Source of the DNA: DASXAQ01 sp036406615
GTDB taxonomy: Bacteria; Actinomycetota; UBA4738
Assembly (NCBI GenBank): GCA_036406615.1
Contig: DASXAQ010000041.1
Span: 1 to 42,760, forward strand
Direction of reading: 5' to 3'
DNA length: 42,760 nt
Both the position numbers and the translations under genes were made by a program. Under the pieces are notes generated by a model. The model was not told the origin of the DNA and ran no database searches. It saw nothing but the letters and a program-made list of their open reading frames with translations. How positions within the stretch are numbered: position 1 is the stretch's first letter; the number at the start of each line of letters is the position of its first letter. Below, one piece after another: positions 8,651 through 17,527 of the stretch.

Positions 8651-9166
8651 ATGGGATCCGACCATCACACGGACTCGACAACCGGCCGCCCCCTCACGGG
8701 CCGTCTGATCTCCATGACGGCCAAGGAGGCGCGGGCCGTGTTCGACGTGCGCCTGCAGGCCGTGGGCGGATCGTTCCCCACGTGGGTCGTGCTGCACACG
8801 CTGGAGGACCACGACGGCGACTTCCAGCGCCAGCTCGCCGAGCACTGCGGGATCGAGGGACCGACGCTGACCCACCACCTGGACCATCTGGAGGCAAACG
8901 GGTTCATCCAGCGCCGGGCCGACGCCACGGACCGCCGGGCCACGCGGGTGTACCTGACGGCCGCGGGTCGGCGGCTGCTCGCCCGCCTCTGGGAGGTTTC
9001 CAGAGCCGCCAACACCGATCTGACCGAAGGGTTCACGGAGGCCGAGGTAGAGCAGTTGCACGCGTTCCATCAGCGGCTGCTGGCGAACATCCGGGCCGCG
9101 GCGGAGGCGGACCGCGAGGCGAGGCCGTCCCGCCCCGCGCGACGGGCGCCGGCGGCCAGAACCTGA
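8651..9166 (+). CDS. MarR-family transcriptional regulator
   Basis: 171 residues. The central winged helix-turn-helix reads QLAEHCGIEGPTLTHHLDHL, followed by the MarR wing region (ADATDRRATRVYLTAAGRRL). The C-terminal ~15 residues are Arg/Pro/Ala-rich and probably disordered. The start ATG sits at the predicted transcription start of a consensus promoter with no ribosome site. The MFS exporter begins 56 bases after its stop on the same strand. MarR proteins of such pairs usually repress their own operon until an exported compound or phenolic ligand binds, and the palindrome inside the promoter spacer fits autorepression. The ligand is unknown. Confidence 0.92.
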   Translation: MGSDHHTDSTTGRPLTGRLISMTAKEARAVFDVRLQAVGGSFPTWVVLHTLEDHDGDFQRQLAEHCGIEGPTLTHHLDHLEANGFIQRRADATDRRATRVYLTAAGRRLLARLWEVSRAANTDLTEGFTEAEVEQLHAFHQRLLANIRAAAEADREARPSRPARRAPAART

Positions 9167-9222
9167 TCGCACCGACCAACGTCGACGACGCACGCGGACG
9201 AACGACGGCAAGGGGGCAGGAG

Positions 9223-10779
9223 ATGTTCGAAGACAACCGACGCGAGAAGCTGCTGACGCTCGGCACGATGTGCTTCGCGCTGTTCATGGCGATGCTCGAC
9301 AACACCGTCGTCAACGTCGCATTGCCGAAGATCCAGGCGCACCTCGGCTCGGGCGTGTCCGGGCTGCAGTGGGTGGTCGACGCGTACACGCTGCTGTTCG
9401 CGAGCCTCCTGCTCACCGGCGGCACGCTCGGCGACCTCTACGGCCGCAAGCGGATGTTCCAGGCCGGGTTGCTGATCTTCTCGCTGGGGTCGCTGCTGTG
9501 CGGCCTCGCCCCGTCCATCGGTTTCCTCATCGCGTCCCGCGCCCTGCAGGGCATCGGCGCGGCCGCGTTGATCCCGAGCACCCTGTCGATCATCACGGTG
9601 ACGTTCCCCGATCCCCGCGAGCGCGCGCAGGCCATCGGCATGTGGGCCGGCGTCTCCGGCCTGGCCCTGGCGCTCGGCCCGGTCGTCGGCGGCCTGCTGG
9701 TCGACTCGCTTGGATGGCAGAGCGTGTTCTTCCTGAACGTGCCGATCGGGATTCTCGCCTTCTTCGTCGCCGCTCGCTTCGTGAGCGAATCGAAGAACCC
9801 CGAGGGCCGCACGATCGACCTGGCCGGCCAGATCCTGGGCATCACGTGGCTGGCGGCGCTCGTGTACGCGCTGATCGAGGGCAACGCGCGCGGCTGGCGT
9901 TCTCCCATCATCCTGACGATGTTCGCGATCGCCGCCGTCGGGCTGGTCGCGTTCCTGTTCGTCGAGCGCCGGAGCAAGAGCCCGATGCTTCGGCTGGACT
10001 TCTTCCGGGTGCCCACCTTCACGGCCGGCGTGACGGTGGCCGCCCTCGTGTCGTTCGGCATGTTCGGCATGTTGTTCTTCCTGAGCCTGTTCATGCAGAA
10101 CGTGCAGGACTACTCGGCGCTGGGGGCCGGGCTTCGGTTCCTGCCGGCGACCGTGGCGATCATCATCACGGCGCCGCTGGCCGGACGGCTGGCCGGGCGG
10201 ATCGGATCGCGCTGGCCGATGACGATCGGCATGGCCATGAACGGCGCCGCGATGCTGATGTACCTGTCGGTGCACGCGGGAACGCCGTACTCGAGCTGGT
10301 GGTGGATCCAGGTCATCCAGGGCGTGGGCATGGGCCTCACGATGGCCCCGATGACGGCGGCCGTCATGGGCGCCGTCCCGCCGGCCCGCGCCGGGATGGC
10401 GAGCGCGACGACGAACACCAGCCGCGAGGTCGGCGGCACGTTCGGCATCGCGCTGCTCGGCGCGATCCTCACGAGCCGGTTCAAGAGCGTGCTGGCGAGC
10501 GCACTGGCGGCCCAGGGCGTGCCGGCGGCGCTCCGCGAGCGGATCGCGTTCGCCGTCAGCCATGGGCAGACCGGGGGCGCGGGCGCGCTTCCTGCGGGGG
10601 TGGACGCCGGCGCGCTGAAGTCGGTGTTCGCGAACGCGTTCGTCGACGGCATGCACCTGGCGATGGTCGTGGCGGCTGCGGCGCTGCTGTTCGGGTCGCT
10701 CGTGGCCTTCACGTTCGTTCGCCCGGCCCGGACCCAGGGCGTGCCCGCGATCGTGCAGCCCGAGGCCGTTCCCGCCTAG
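9223..10779 (+). CDS. MFS drug/solute exporter, EmrB/QacA (DHA2, 14-helix) type
   Basis: 518 residues from ATG 9223 with purine-rich AAGGGGGCAGGAG just upstream. The long frame reaching back to 8782 is a shadow of the MarR gene. The first helix carries the family signature MLDNTVVNVALPKI. Motif A (GGTLGDLYGRKRMF) follows helix 2, and motif C-like sequence (GLALALGPVVGGLLVDSLGW) lies in helix 5. About 14 hydrophobic segments are visible. Such proteins use the proton gradient to expel toxic compounds across the cytoplasmic membrane. The upstream MarR gene is its probable regulator. The end lies 9 bases from the convergent APH-like gene. The substrate is not predictable. Confidence 0.92.
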   Translation: MFEDNRREKLLTLGTMCFALFMAMLDNTVVNVALPKIQAHLGSGVSGLQWVVDAYTLLFASLLLTGGTLGDLYGRKRMFQAGLLIFSLGSLLCGLAPSIGFLIASRALQGIGAAALIPSTLSIITVTFPDPRERAQAIGMWAGVSGLALALGPVVGGLLVDSLGWQSVFFLNVPIGILAFFVAARFVSESKNPEGRTIDLAGQILGITWLAALVYALIEGNARGWRSPIILTMFAIAAVGLVAFLFVERRSKSPMLRLDFFRVPTFTAGVTVAALVSFGMFGMLFFLSLFMQNVQDYSALGAGLRFLPATVAIIITAPLAGRLAGRIGSRWPMTIGMAMNGAAMLMYLSVHAGTPYSSWWWIQVIQGVGMGLTMAPMTAAVMGAVPPARAGMASATTNTSREVGGTFGIALLGAILTSRFKSVLASALAAQGVPAALRERIAFAVSHGQTGGAGALPAGVDAGALKSVFANAFVDGMHLAMVVAAAALLFGSLVAFTFVRPARTQGVPAIVQPEAVPA

Positions 10780-10788
10780 GGCGCGAGC

Positions 10789-11676
10789 TCAGGAAGCCGG
10801 CAAGGCGGCCGCGAGCCAGTCGCGGAACTCGGGGGCGCCGGCGGTTCGGCGAAGGCGCTCGAAGTGCTGGTCCGCATAGTCGACGAAGTCGACGTCCAAC
10901 TCGGAGATGCCCTGCTGGACGACGCCCCACATCGCCTCGCGGAAGTCCGACATGAACCGCATCAGCCCGAGCGCGGCGGCGTCCGCGTCGGTCGAGTCGC
11001 GCTCGAAGTAGGCGGCGAGCAGCGCGCGGTCGTCGTCGCGCGCGAACTCGTGGTTGATGGAGAAGTTCGCCAGGTCGAAGAAGCGATCGCCCATGCCCGC
11101 GTACTCCCAGTCGACGATGCGGATGCGCGCGCCGTCGTCGAGAAAGTTCGCGTTCAGCAGGTCGTTGTGGCATGGGACGGGCTGTTGCGAGCCGCGCGCC
11201 GTCTCGATGCGTGCGCTCACGCCGTGCGCCCACTCGTACGCCGGGGGGATCGCGACCCCGTGCGCCGACGCCGTGTCGCGGTAGGCCTCGACCACGCGAT
11301 GGGCATCGAACCGACCGGGAATGGCCGGGGCGCCGTGGACGTCGCGAAGCGCCCTCGCGACGCGCGCGATCGAGTCCGGCGCCCGCATCCGGTCGGGAGG
11401 GATCGGTTCGCCGGGGATGAATCGGGTGATCAGGTAGCCGTCGCCGAAGGCGACCACCTCCGGCCCCACGCCGATCGAGGCGGCCGTGCGCGAGGCGGCC
11501 TCCTCGCTCTCGCGGTCGATGCCGAGCAGCGACGTGTCCCTGCCGACGATGCGAAGCACCACCGTCTCGTCGTCGAACGACACCGTGAAGTTGTGGTTCG
11601 TGATGCCGCCGCTCAGCGGCTCGACGGCGCGCGGCCGGCCCGGCCAGAGGCGGTCGAGGATCTCCTCGGGCTGCAC
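10789..11676 (-). CDS. APH / choline-kinase-like phosphotransferase
   Basis: 295 residues from GTG 11674-11676. The catalytic loop is HNDLLNAN (His170-Asn177) and the metal-binding motif is DWE (Asp189-Glu191), as in aminoglycoside phosphotransferase and choline/ethanolamine kinase families. The N-lobe carries LSGGITNHNF and VVLRIVG, resembling choline-kinase-type proteins more than antibiotic kinases. Likely reaction: ATP-dependent phosphorylation of a small alcohol. A choline or ethanolamine substrate would suit the betaine-type genes nearby, but that is only suggestive. A TAGGAT -10 box lies exactly 7 bases upstream of the GTG, so the transcript is probably leaderless; this decides the start over a longer frame with Arg-rich extension. 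It is divergent from lhr. Confidence 0.85.
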   Translation of the reverse strand: MQPEEILDRLWPGRPRAVEPLSGGITNHNFTVSFDDETVVLRIVGRDTSLLGIDRESEEAASRTAASIGVGPEVVAFGDGYLITRFIPGEPIPPDRMRAPDSIARVARALRDVHGAPAIPGRFDAHRVVEAYRDTASAHGVAIPPAYEWAHGVSARIETARGSQQPVPCHNDLLNANFLDDGARIRIVDWEYAGMGDRFFDLANFSINHEFARDDDRALLAAYFERDSTDADAAALGLMRFMSDFREAMWGVVQQGISELDVDFVDYADQHFERLRRTAGAPEFRDWLAAALPAS

Positions 11677-11683
11677 GCGGCCG

Positions 11684-11689
11684 ATCCTA
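11684..11689 (-). promoter_or_regulatory. -10 box TAGGAT for a leaderless GTG start
   Basis: On the minus strand TAGGAT is followed by seven bases (CGGCCGC) and then the GTG of the APH-like gene. This places the first transcribed base at or next to the start codon. No Shine-Dalgarno is possible. I see no clear -35. Confidence 0.6.
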
Positions 11690-11720
11690 CCCCGGGGCCG
11701 TGTCGCCGCCCGGGGGTAGC

Positions 11721-14700
11721 ATGGCCGTCTTGAAGGCCGACCCCCTCGCGAACTTCTCCGCACCCGCGCGCGACTGGTTCCGGGCCGCGTTCGCGGGCCC
11801 GACGCCGGCCCAGTCCGGCGCGTGGGACGCGATCGCGTCGGGCCGCCACGCCCTGGTCGTGGCGCCCACCGGCTCGGGCAAGACGCTGGCCGCGTTCCTG
11901 TGGGCGATCGACCGGATGGCGTCGGGGCCGACGCCAGATGCGCAGGAGCGGCTTCGCGTCCTCTATGTGTCGCCGCTGAAGGCGCTGGCGGTCGACATCG
12001 AACGCAACCTGCGCTCGCCGCTCGTCGGCATGCGCGCCGCCGCGGAGCGCGAGGGGCGGGCGATGCCCGACGTGACGGTGGCGATCCGCACCGGCGACAC
12101 GCCGGCGCAGGACCGCCGGCGGTTCGCGAAGCACCCGCCGGACATCCTGATCACGACCCCCGAGTCGCTGTTCCTGATCCTCACGTCGCAGGCGCGCGAG
12201 GCCCTTCGCGGCGTGGAGACCGTCATCGTCGACGAGATCCACTCGGTGGCGGGGACCAAACGCGGGGCGCACCTGGCCCTGTCGCTCGAGCGCGTCGACG
12301 AGCTGCTGGATCGGCCGGCGCAGCGCATCGGGCTGTCCGCGACCGTGCGTCCCGTGGAGGAGGTGGCGCGGTTCCTGGCCCACGGACGCAACGTCACGGT
12401 GGTCGCGCCGCCGGCCGAGAAGGTCCTCGACCTTCGCGTCGTCGTGCCGGTCGAGGACATGACCGCGCCGGGCGGACTGGACGCGGACGTCGATGCCGGC
12501 GGCGAATCCGAATCGCCCGAGGAACGGACCAGCGTCTGGCCGGCGGTCGAGCGCCGGCTGGCCGAGTTGATCACCGAGCACCGCAGCTCGATCGTGTTCG
12601 CGAACTCGCGCCGGCTCGCCGAGCGCATCTGCTCGCGCCTCAACGAGATCGCCGGCCGGGAGATCGCCCGCGCGCACCACGGCTCGGTCAGCCGAGAGCA
12701 GCGCCTGCTCATCGAGGAGGACCTCAAGGCGGGACGCTTGCCCGCCGTCGTGGCGACGAGCTCGCTCGAGCTCGGCATCGACATGGGCGCGGTGGATCTG
12801 GTCATCCAGGTCGAATCGCCGCCATCGGTGGCCGCGGGCATGCAGCGCATCGGCCGCGCCGGCCACCAGGTGGGCGCCGTCAGCCGCGGCGTCATCTTCC
12901 CCAAGTTCCGCGGCGACCTCCTGGAATCGGCGGTGGTCGTCGAGCGGATGCGCGCCGGTCAGATCGAGGCGCTGCGGGTCCCGTCCAACCCACTGGACGT
13001 GCTCGCGCAACAGATCGTGTCGATGGTGGCGATGGACGAGTGGATCGTCGACGACCTCGATGCGCTCGTTCGCCGCACGGCTTCGTTCAACGACCTGCCG
13101 CGAGGCGCGCTCGAGGGCGTGCTCGACATGCTGGCCGGCCGCTACCCGTCCGACGAGTTCGCGGAGCTGCGTCCGCGCATCACCTGGGATCGCGTCGAAG
13201 GCCGGCTCAGCGCGCGCCCCGGCGCGCAGCGGCTGGCCGTCACCTCGGGCGGCACCATCCCCGACCGCGGGCTGTTCGGCGTCTTCCTGTCGGGCGAGCA
13301 CGGCGCGCGCGTTGGGGAGCTGGACGAGGAGATGGTCTACGAGTCGCGCGTCGGCGACGTGTTCGTCCTTGGCGCGTCGTCGTGGAGGATCGAAGAGATC
13401 ACGCACGACCGGGTGCTGGTGACGCCCGCCCCCGGGATCCCCGGGCGGATGCCGTTCTGGCACGGGGACGCCCCGGGCCGCCCGGCCGAGCTGGGCCGGG
13501 CGCTGGGCGCGTTCCAGCGCGAGCTCGCGGGGGCGGCGCCGGCGGCGGCCGGCGATCGGCTTCGAGCCGCGGGGCTGGACGAGCTGGCCGCCGCGAATCT
13601 GATCGCCTATCTGGACGAGCAGCGGCAGGCCACCGGCGTCGTGCCGGACGACCGCACGATCGTCGTCGAGCGCTTCCGCGACGAGATCGGGGACTGGCGC
13701 GTGTGCATCCACTCGCCGTTCGGTGCCCCGGTGCACGCGCCGTGGGCGCTGGCCATCGAGGGCCGGGTTCGCGACCGCCTGGGCATGGAGGTGCAGACGA
13801 TGCACACCGACGACGGCATCGTCGTGCGCCTGCCCGAGGCCGACGAGGCGCCGACGGCGGAGTCGATCCTGTTCGACGCCGACGAGGTCGAGGACCTTGT
13901 GGTCGAACGCCTCGGGGGATCGGCGTTGTTCGCCAGCCGCTTTCGCGAGTGCGCCGCCCGGGCGCTGCTCCTGCCGCGCCGCCAGCCGGGCAGGCGGACG
14001 CCGCTGTGGCAGCAACGCCAGCGCAGCGCGAACCTCCTACACGTGTCGGCGAAGTTCGGGTCGTTCCCGATCGTGCTGGAGACGTACCGCGAATGCCTGC
14101 AGGACGTGTTCGACGTTCCCGGTCTGGCCGATCTGATGGCGCGGGTGGCTCGCCGCGAGGTTCGCGTCGTCGAGGTGGACACGGCCGCGCCCTCCCCGTT
14201 CGCCTCGTCGCTGCTGTTCGGCTACATCGCGGCGTTCATGTACGAAGGCGACGCGCCGATCGCCGAGCGGCGGGCACAGGCGCTGTCGCTGGACCGCGCC
14301 GTGCTGGCCGAGCTGCTCGGTCGCGAGGAGCTGCGCGATCTCGTCGATCCGGCCGCGCTGGCCGACCTGGAGCTCGAGCTGCAGCGCCTGCCCGAGGACC
14401 GTCGCGCCCGAGGCCCCGATGACGTTCACGACCTGCTGCGCGTCCTCGGCGACCTGTCGACGGACGAGGTGGTGGCACGAGCGTCCGATCCGGCGCAGGC
14501 GCCCCGGTGGCTGGCCGCGCTCGAGGAGTCGCACCGGGCGCTGCGGCTTCGCGTGGCCGGGCAGGAACGATGGACGGCCGCCGAGGACGCCTCGCGGTTC
14601 CGCGACGCCCTCGGGGCGGCGATCCCGCTGGGCGTCCCGGCCGCCTTCCTGGAGCCGGTCGTGGATCCGCTCGGCGATCTGGTCGCCCGGTTCGCCAGGA

Positions 14701-16166
14701 CCCACGGACCCTTCGTCCCGCAGGACGCGGCGGCCCGGCTCGGCCTGGGTGTGGCGATCGTCGAACAGGCCCTGCGCCGGCTGGACGAGGAGGGCCGCGT
14801 GGTGGCGGGGGAGTTCCGGCCGGACGGCGCCGGCCGCGAGTGGATGGACGTCGAGGTCCTGCGCCGCCTTCGGCGGCGCTCGCTGGCGGCCTACCGCCGA
14901 GAGGTCGAACCCGCGCCGCCGCAGGCGCTCGCGCGGTTCCTGGCCGCCTGGCACGGCGTCGGTTCGGACGGGCCGGCGCGCGCCGACGCCGACGCGCTCT
15001 ATCGGGTCATCGAACAGCTGCAGGGAGCGCACGTCCCGGCGTCCGCGCTGGAACGACAGATCCTGCCCGCCCGGCTGCCCGGCTACTCGCCGGGACTTCT
15101 GGACGAGCTGTGTGCGTCGGGCGAGGTCCTGTGGGCGGGTTCGGGGGCCATCGGCAGCGACGACGGCTGGGTTTGCCTGTACCTCGCGGACCGGGCGCCG
15201 CTGCTGCTGCCCGACCCGGTCCCCGCCGAGCTGTCGCCGGTCGCCGACGCCGTCCGGCGTGCGCTCGCGGACCGCGGGGCGATGTTCTTCCGGCAGATCG
15301 CGGAGGCCGTGCGAGCCGAGGGTGAGATCCCGACCGCGTCGGACCTGGACGTGCTGCTGGCGGTGTGGGAGCTGGTGTGGGCCGGGGCGGCGACGAACGA
15401 CACGCCCGCCGCGCTTCGTGCGCTCGTCGCCGGCGGGACCCGGCGGCGCGGATCGCGGTCCGGGCTCCCGGGCCGCGGCGCGCGCCCCGTGCGCGGCGGC
15501 CCCCCGGCGGGGGTGGGCCGCTGGAGCCTGCTGAGCGGGCAGCGCGCCGATCCGACGCGCCGGCTGCACGCGGCCGCCGAGCAGTTGCTCGAGCGGCACG
15601 GGATCCTGACGCGCGGCGCCGTCGCCGCCGAGCGCGTGCCGGGCGGGTTCGCCGCCGTCTACGCCGTGCTGAAGGCACTGGAGGAGTCCGGACGATGCCG
15701 GCGCGGCTACTTCGTCGATGGCCTCGGCGGAGCGCAGTTCGCGCTGCCCGGCGCCGTCGATCGGATGCGGTCGATGCAGGACCCCTCGCGTGAGCCGTCC
15801 ACGCGAGTGCTGTCGGCGGCCGACCCCGCCAACCCGTACGGGGCGGCGCTGCCGTGGCCGGAGCGAGACGCCGAGCGCGCCGGCCACCGGCCCGGCCGCA
15901 AGGCCGGCGCGGTCGTGGTGCTCGTGGACGGGCGCCTGGTCGTGTACGTCGAACGCGGCGGGCGGACCCTGCTCACGTACGACGACGACGCGGCCGTGCT
16001 GCAGCCCGCCGTCGACGCACTGGCGCTGGCCGTTCGCGAAGGCGCGCTCGGCAAGCTCACGGTCGAGCGCGCCGACGGCGAGGAGGTGTTCGACACGCCG
16101 CTTGCCCGGGCGCTGACGGAAGCCGGGTTCCGGCCCTCCACGCGCGGCCTGCGGCTTCGGCGGTAG
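11721..16166 (+). CDS. lhr: Lhr-type giant superfamily 2 helicase
   Basis: 1481 residues from ATG 11721, within the ~1500-residue size of full-length Lhr. Helicase motifs are intact: Walker A APTGSGKT (48-55), DEIH (171-174), GLSAT (204-208) and QRIGRAG (375-381). Downstream come the Lhr winged-helix and beta-barrel core and the long C-terminal extension (to ~1480) typical of bacterial Lhr. Lhr is an ATP-dependent 3'-5' DNA translocase that unwinds DNA and RNA:DNA hybrids, linked to DNA repair in mycobacteria. Start is uncertain: GTG 11700, ATG 11721 and TTG 11730 are possible, and a TAGCAT box at 11717-11722 would make TTG 11730 leaderless. Two DNA glycosylases lie further downstream. Confidence 0.93.
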   Translation: MAVLKADPLANFSAPARDWFRAAFAGPTPAQSGAWDAIASGRHALVVAPTGSGKTLAAFLWAIDRMASGPTPDAQERLRVLYVSPLKALAVDIERNLRSPLVGMRAAAEREGRAMPDVTVAIRTGDTPAQDRRRFAKHPPDILITTPESLFLILTSQAREALRGVETVIVDEIHSVAGTKRGAHLALSLERVDELLDRPAQRIGLSATVRPVEEVARFLAHGRNVTVVAPPAEKVLDLRVVVPVEDMTAPGGLDADVDAGGESESPEERTSVWPAVERRLAELITEHRSSIVFANSRRLAERICSRLNEIAGREIARAHHGSVSREQRLLIEEDLKAGRLPAVVATSSLELGIDMGAVDLVIQVESPPSVAAGMQRIGRAGHQVGAVSRGVIFPKFRGDLLESAVVVERMRAGQIEALRVPSNPLDVLAQQIVSMVAMDEWIVDDLDALVRRTASFNDLPRGALEGVLDMLAGRYPSDEFAELRPRITWDRVEGRLSARPGAQRLAVTSGGTIPDRGLFGVFLSGEHGARVGELDEEMVYESRVGDVFVLGASSWRIEEITHDRVLVTPAPGIPGRMPFWHGDAPGRPAELGRALGAFQRELAGAAPAAAGDRLRAAGLDELAAANLIAYLDEQRQATGVVPDDRTIVVERFRDEIGDWRVCIHSPFGAPVHAPWALAIEGRVRDRLGMEVQTMHTDDGIVVRLPEADEAPTAESILFDADEVEDLVVERLGGSALFASRFRECAARALLLPRRQPGRRTPLWQQRQRSANLLHVSAKFGSFPIVLETYRECLQDVFDVPGLADLMARVARREVRVVEVDTAAPSPFASSLLFGYIAAFMYEGDAPIAERRAQALSLDRAVLAELLGREELRDLVDPAALADLELELQRLPEDRRARGPDDVHDLLRVLGDLSTDEVVARASDPAQAPRWLAALEESHRALRLRVAGQERWTAAEDASRFRDALGAAIPLGVPAAFLEPVVDPLGDLVARFARTHGPFVPQDAAARLGLGVAIVEQALRRLDEEGRVVAGEFRPDGAGREWMDVEVLRRLRRRSLAAYRREVEPAPPQALARFLAAWHGVGSDGPARADADALYRVIEQLQGAHVPASALERQILPARLPGYSPGLLDELCASGEVLWAGSGAIGSDDGWVCLYLADRAPLLLPDPVPAELSPVADAVRRALADRGAMFFRQIAEAVRAEGEIPTASDLDVLLAVWELVWAGAATNDTPAALRALVAGGTRRRGSRSGLPGRGARPVRGGPPAGVGRWSLLSGQRADPTRRLHAAAEQLLERHGILTRGAVAAERVPGGFAAVYAVLKALEESGRCRRGYFVDGLGGAQFALPGAVDRMRSMQDPSREPSTRVLSAADPANPYGAALPWPERDAERAGHRPGRKAGAVVVLVDGRLVVYVERGGRTLLTYDDDAAVLQPAVDALALAVREGALGKLTVERADGEEVFDTPLARALTEAGFRPSTRGLRLRR

Positions 16167-16182
16167 ATGGGTCCCCGCTCGC

Positions 16183-16216
16183 TAGGATGGCCCGCGATCG
16201 TGCCGGGCAGGGAGAT
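16183..16216 (+). promoter_or_regulatory. -10 box and ribosome site of the glycosyltransferase
   Basis: TAGGAT at 16183-16188 is a good TAnnnT -10 element. Transcription from about 16195 would give a ~25-base leader containing GGGAGA, a ribosome site 5-6 bases before GTG 16220. This supports that start and a separate transcript from lhr, whose stop is 54 bases upstream of the GTG. Confidence 0.5.
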
Positions 16217-16219
16217 TTC

Positions 16220-17524
16220 GTGAGCGCCAGGGGACCGACCGTCGTCTTCTTTCCCGAGGGTGCCTTCGGGCCGACGAACAACTGCGTCGGCATCGGCAAC
16301 GTGCTTCGGGAACGCGGCGCCCGCGTCGTCTTCGTCGTCGAGGAATCGTTCGCCGGTACGTTGGAGGCGAAGGGGTTCGAGGAAGCCCTGATGCGCCTCA
16401 CCCCCAAGCCCGACGTGGAGGAGGAGCCGGGGCAGTACTGGAAGGACTTCGTGCGCGACACGGCGCCCGAGTTCCGGAAGCCCACGATCGAGCAGCTCGA
16501 GACGTTCATCAAGCCCGTGTGGGAGGGGCTGATCGAGGGCGCCAGGTTCGTGGACGCTCGGCTGAACGAGATCTTCGACGAGCTGCAACCCGACGTGATC
16601 GTGGAGGACAACGTCGTGGCGTTCCCCGCGGTGTTGACGTCCGGCGCGCCGTGGGTGCGGATCGTGTCGTGCAACCCCCTTGAGCTCAAGGACCCCGGGC
16701 TGCCGCCGCCCTTCTCCGGCTACCCGGCCGAGGATCGCGGCGACTGGGCCGCGTTCCGCGCGCGGTACTCCGAGCTGCACGAGGACCTGCACGAGGACTT
16801 CAGCAACTTCTGCATGAACGTCGGCGCGCCGAGATTGCCCGAGGGCGAGTTCATGTTCGAGTCGCCGTGGCTGAACCTGTACGTCTACCCGTCCGTCGCG
16901 GACTATTCACGATCGAAGCCCCTGGGCCCCACCTGGAACCGGCTGGAGTCGTGCGTCCGCGACAGCGACGAGGCGTTCGGGCTGCCGCCGGCGGGATCGG
17001 GACCGTCCGGGGGCCTCATCTATCTCAGCCTGGGGAGCCTCGGCTCCGCGGACGTCGAGCTGATGAACCGGCTCATCGACGTCCTGTCGCGGACGCGGCA
17101 CCGCATCATCGTCAGCAAGGGTCCGCAACACGACCAGATCCAGCTGGCGGACAACATGGTCGGGCACGAGTTCCTGCCGCAGACGTCGGTCCTGCCGACC
17201 GTCGACCTGGTGATCACCCACGGCGGAAACAACACCGTCACCGAGTGCTTCCACTTCGGCAAGCCGATGATCGTCCTGCCGCTGTTCTGGGACCAGCACG
17301 ACAACGCGCAACGCGTGCATGAGCTGGGCTTCGGAACGCGCCTGCCGACGTACGCGTTCGACGAAGATGAGCTGACCGGCGCGATCGACCGCTTGCTCGC
17401 GGCTCAGGATCTGCGCACGCGCATGGCCGGCACCGCGGCGCGGCTGCAGTCGACGCCGGGGACGGCGACGGCGGCGGACCTGATCGAGCGCGTGGCGCGC
17501 GAGCGCGCGCCTGCCCCCGGCTGA
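16220..17524 (+). CDS. GT1-family UDP-glycosyltransferase (MGT/UGT-like)
   Basis: 434 residues from GTG 16220 (VSARGPTVVFFPEGAFGP). The open frame extends much further back, but that part is antisense-like Arg-rich sequence inside lhr. The C-terminal donor-binding signature is clear: FLPQTSVLPTVDLVITHGG, then NNTVTECFHFGKPMIVLPLF and DQHDNAQR. This is the HGG...E...P...DQ pattern of GT-B family 1 enzymes, which transfer a sugar from a nucleotide donor to small hydrophobic acceptors such as macrolides, lipids or terpenoids. No biosynthetic cluster is next to it, so self-protection or lipid glycosylation are both possible. It ends 3 bases from the convergent kinase gene. Confidence 0.88.
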   Translation: MSARGPTVVFFPEGAFGPTNNCVGIGNVLRERGARVVFVVEESFAGTLEAKGFEEALMRLTPKPDVEEEPGQYWKDFVRDTAPEFRKPTIEQLETFIKPVWEGLIEGARFVDARLNEIFDELQPDVIVEDNVVAFPAVLTSGAPWVRIVSCNPLELKDPGLPPPFSGYPAEDRGDWAAFRARYSELHEDLHEDFSNFCMNVGAPRLPEGEFMFESPWLNLYVYPSVADYSRSKPLGPTWNRLESCVRDSDEAFGLPPAGSGPSGGLIYLSLGSLGSADVELMNRLIDVLSRTRHRIIVSKGPQHDQIQLADNMVGHEFLPQTSVLPTVDLVITHGGNNTVTECFHFGKPMIVLPLFWDQHDNAQRVHELGFGTRLPTYAFDEDELTGAIDRLLAAQDLRTRMAGTAARLQSTPGTATAADLIERVARERAPAPG

Positions 17525-17527
17525 CGC

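Noticed and set aside
15854..16219. N-terminal extension of the glycosyltransferase
   Set aside because: The extra ~122 residues are Arg/Ala-rich out-of-frame lhr sequence; GTG 16220 has a ribosome site and matches the family start.
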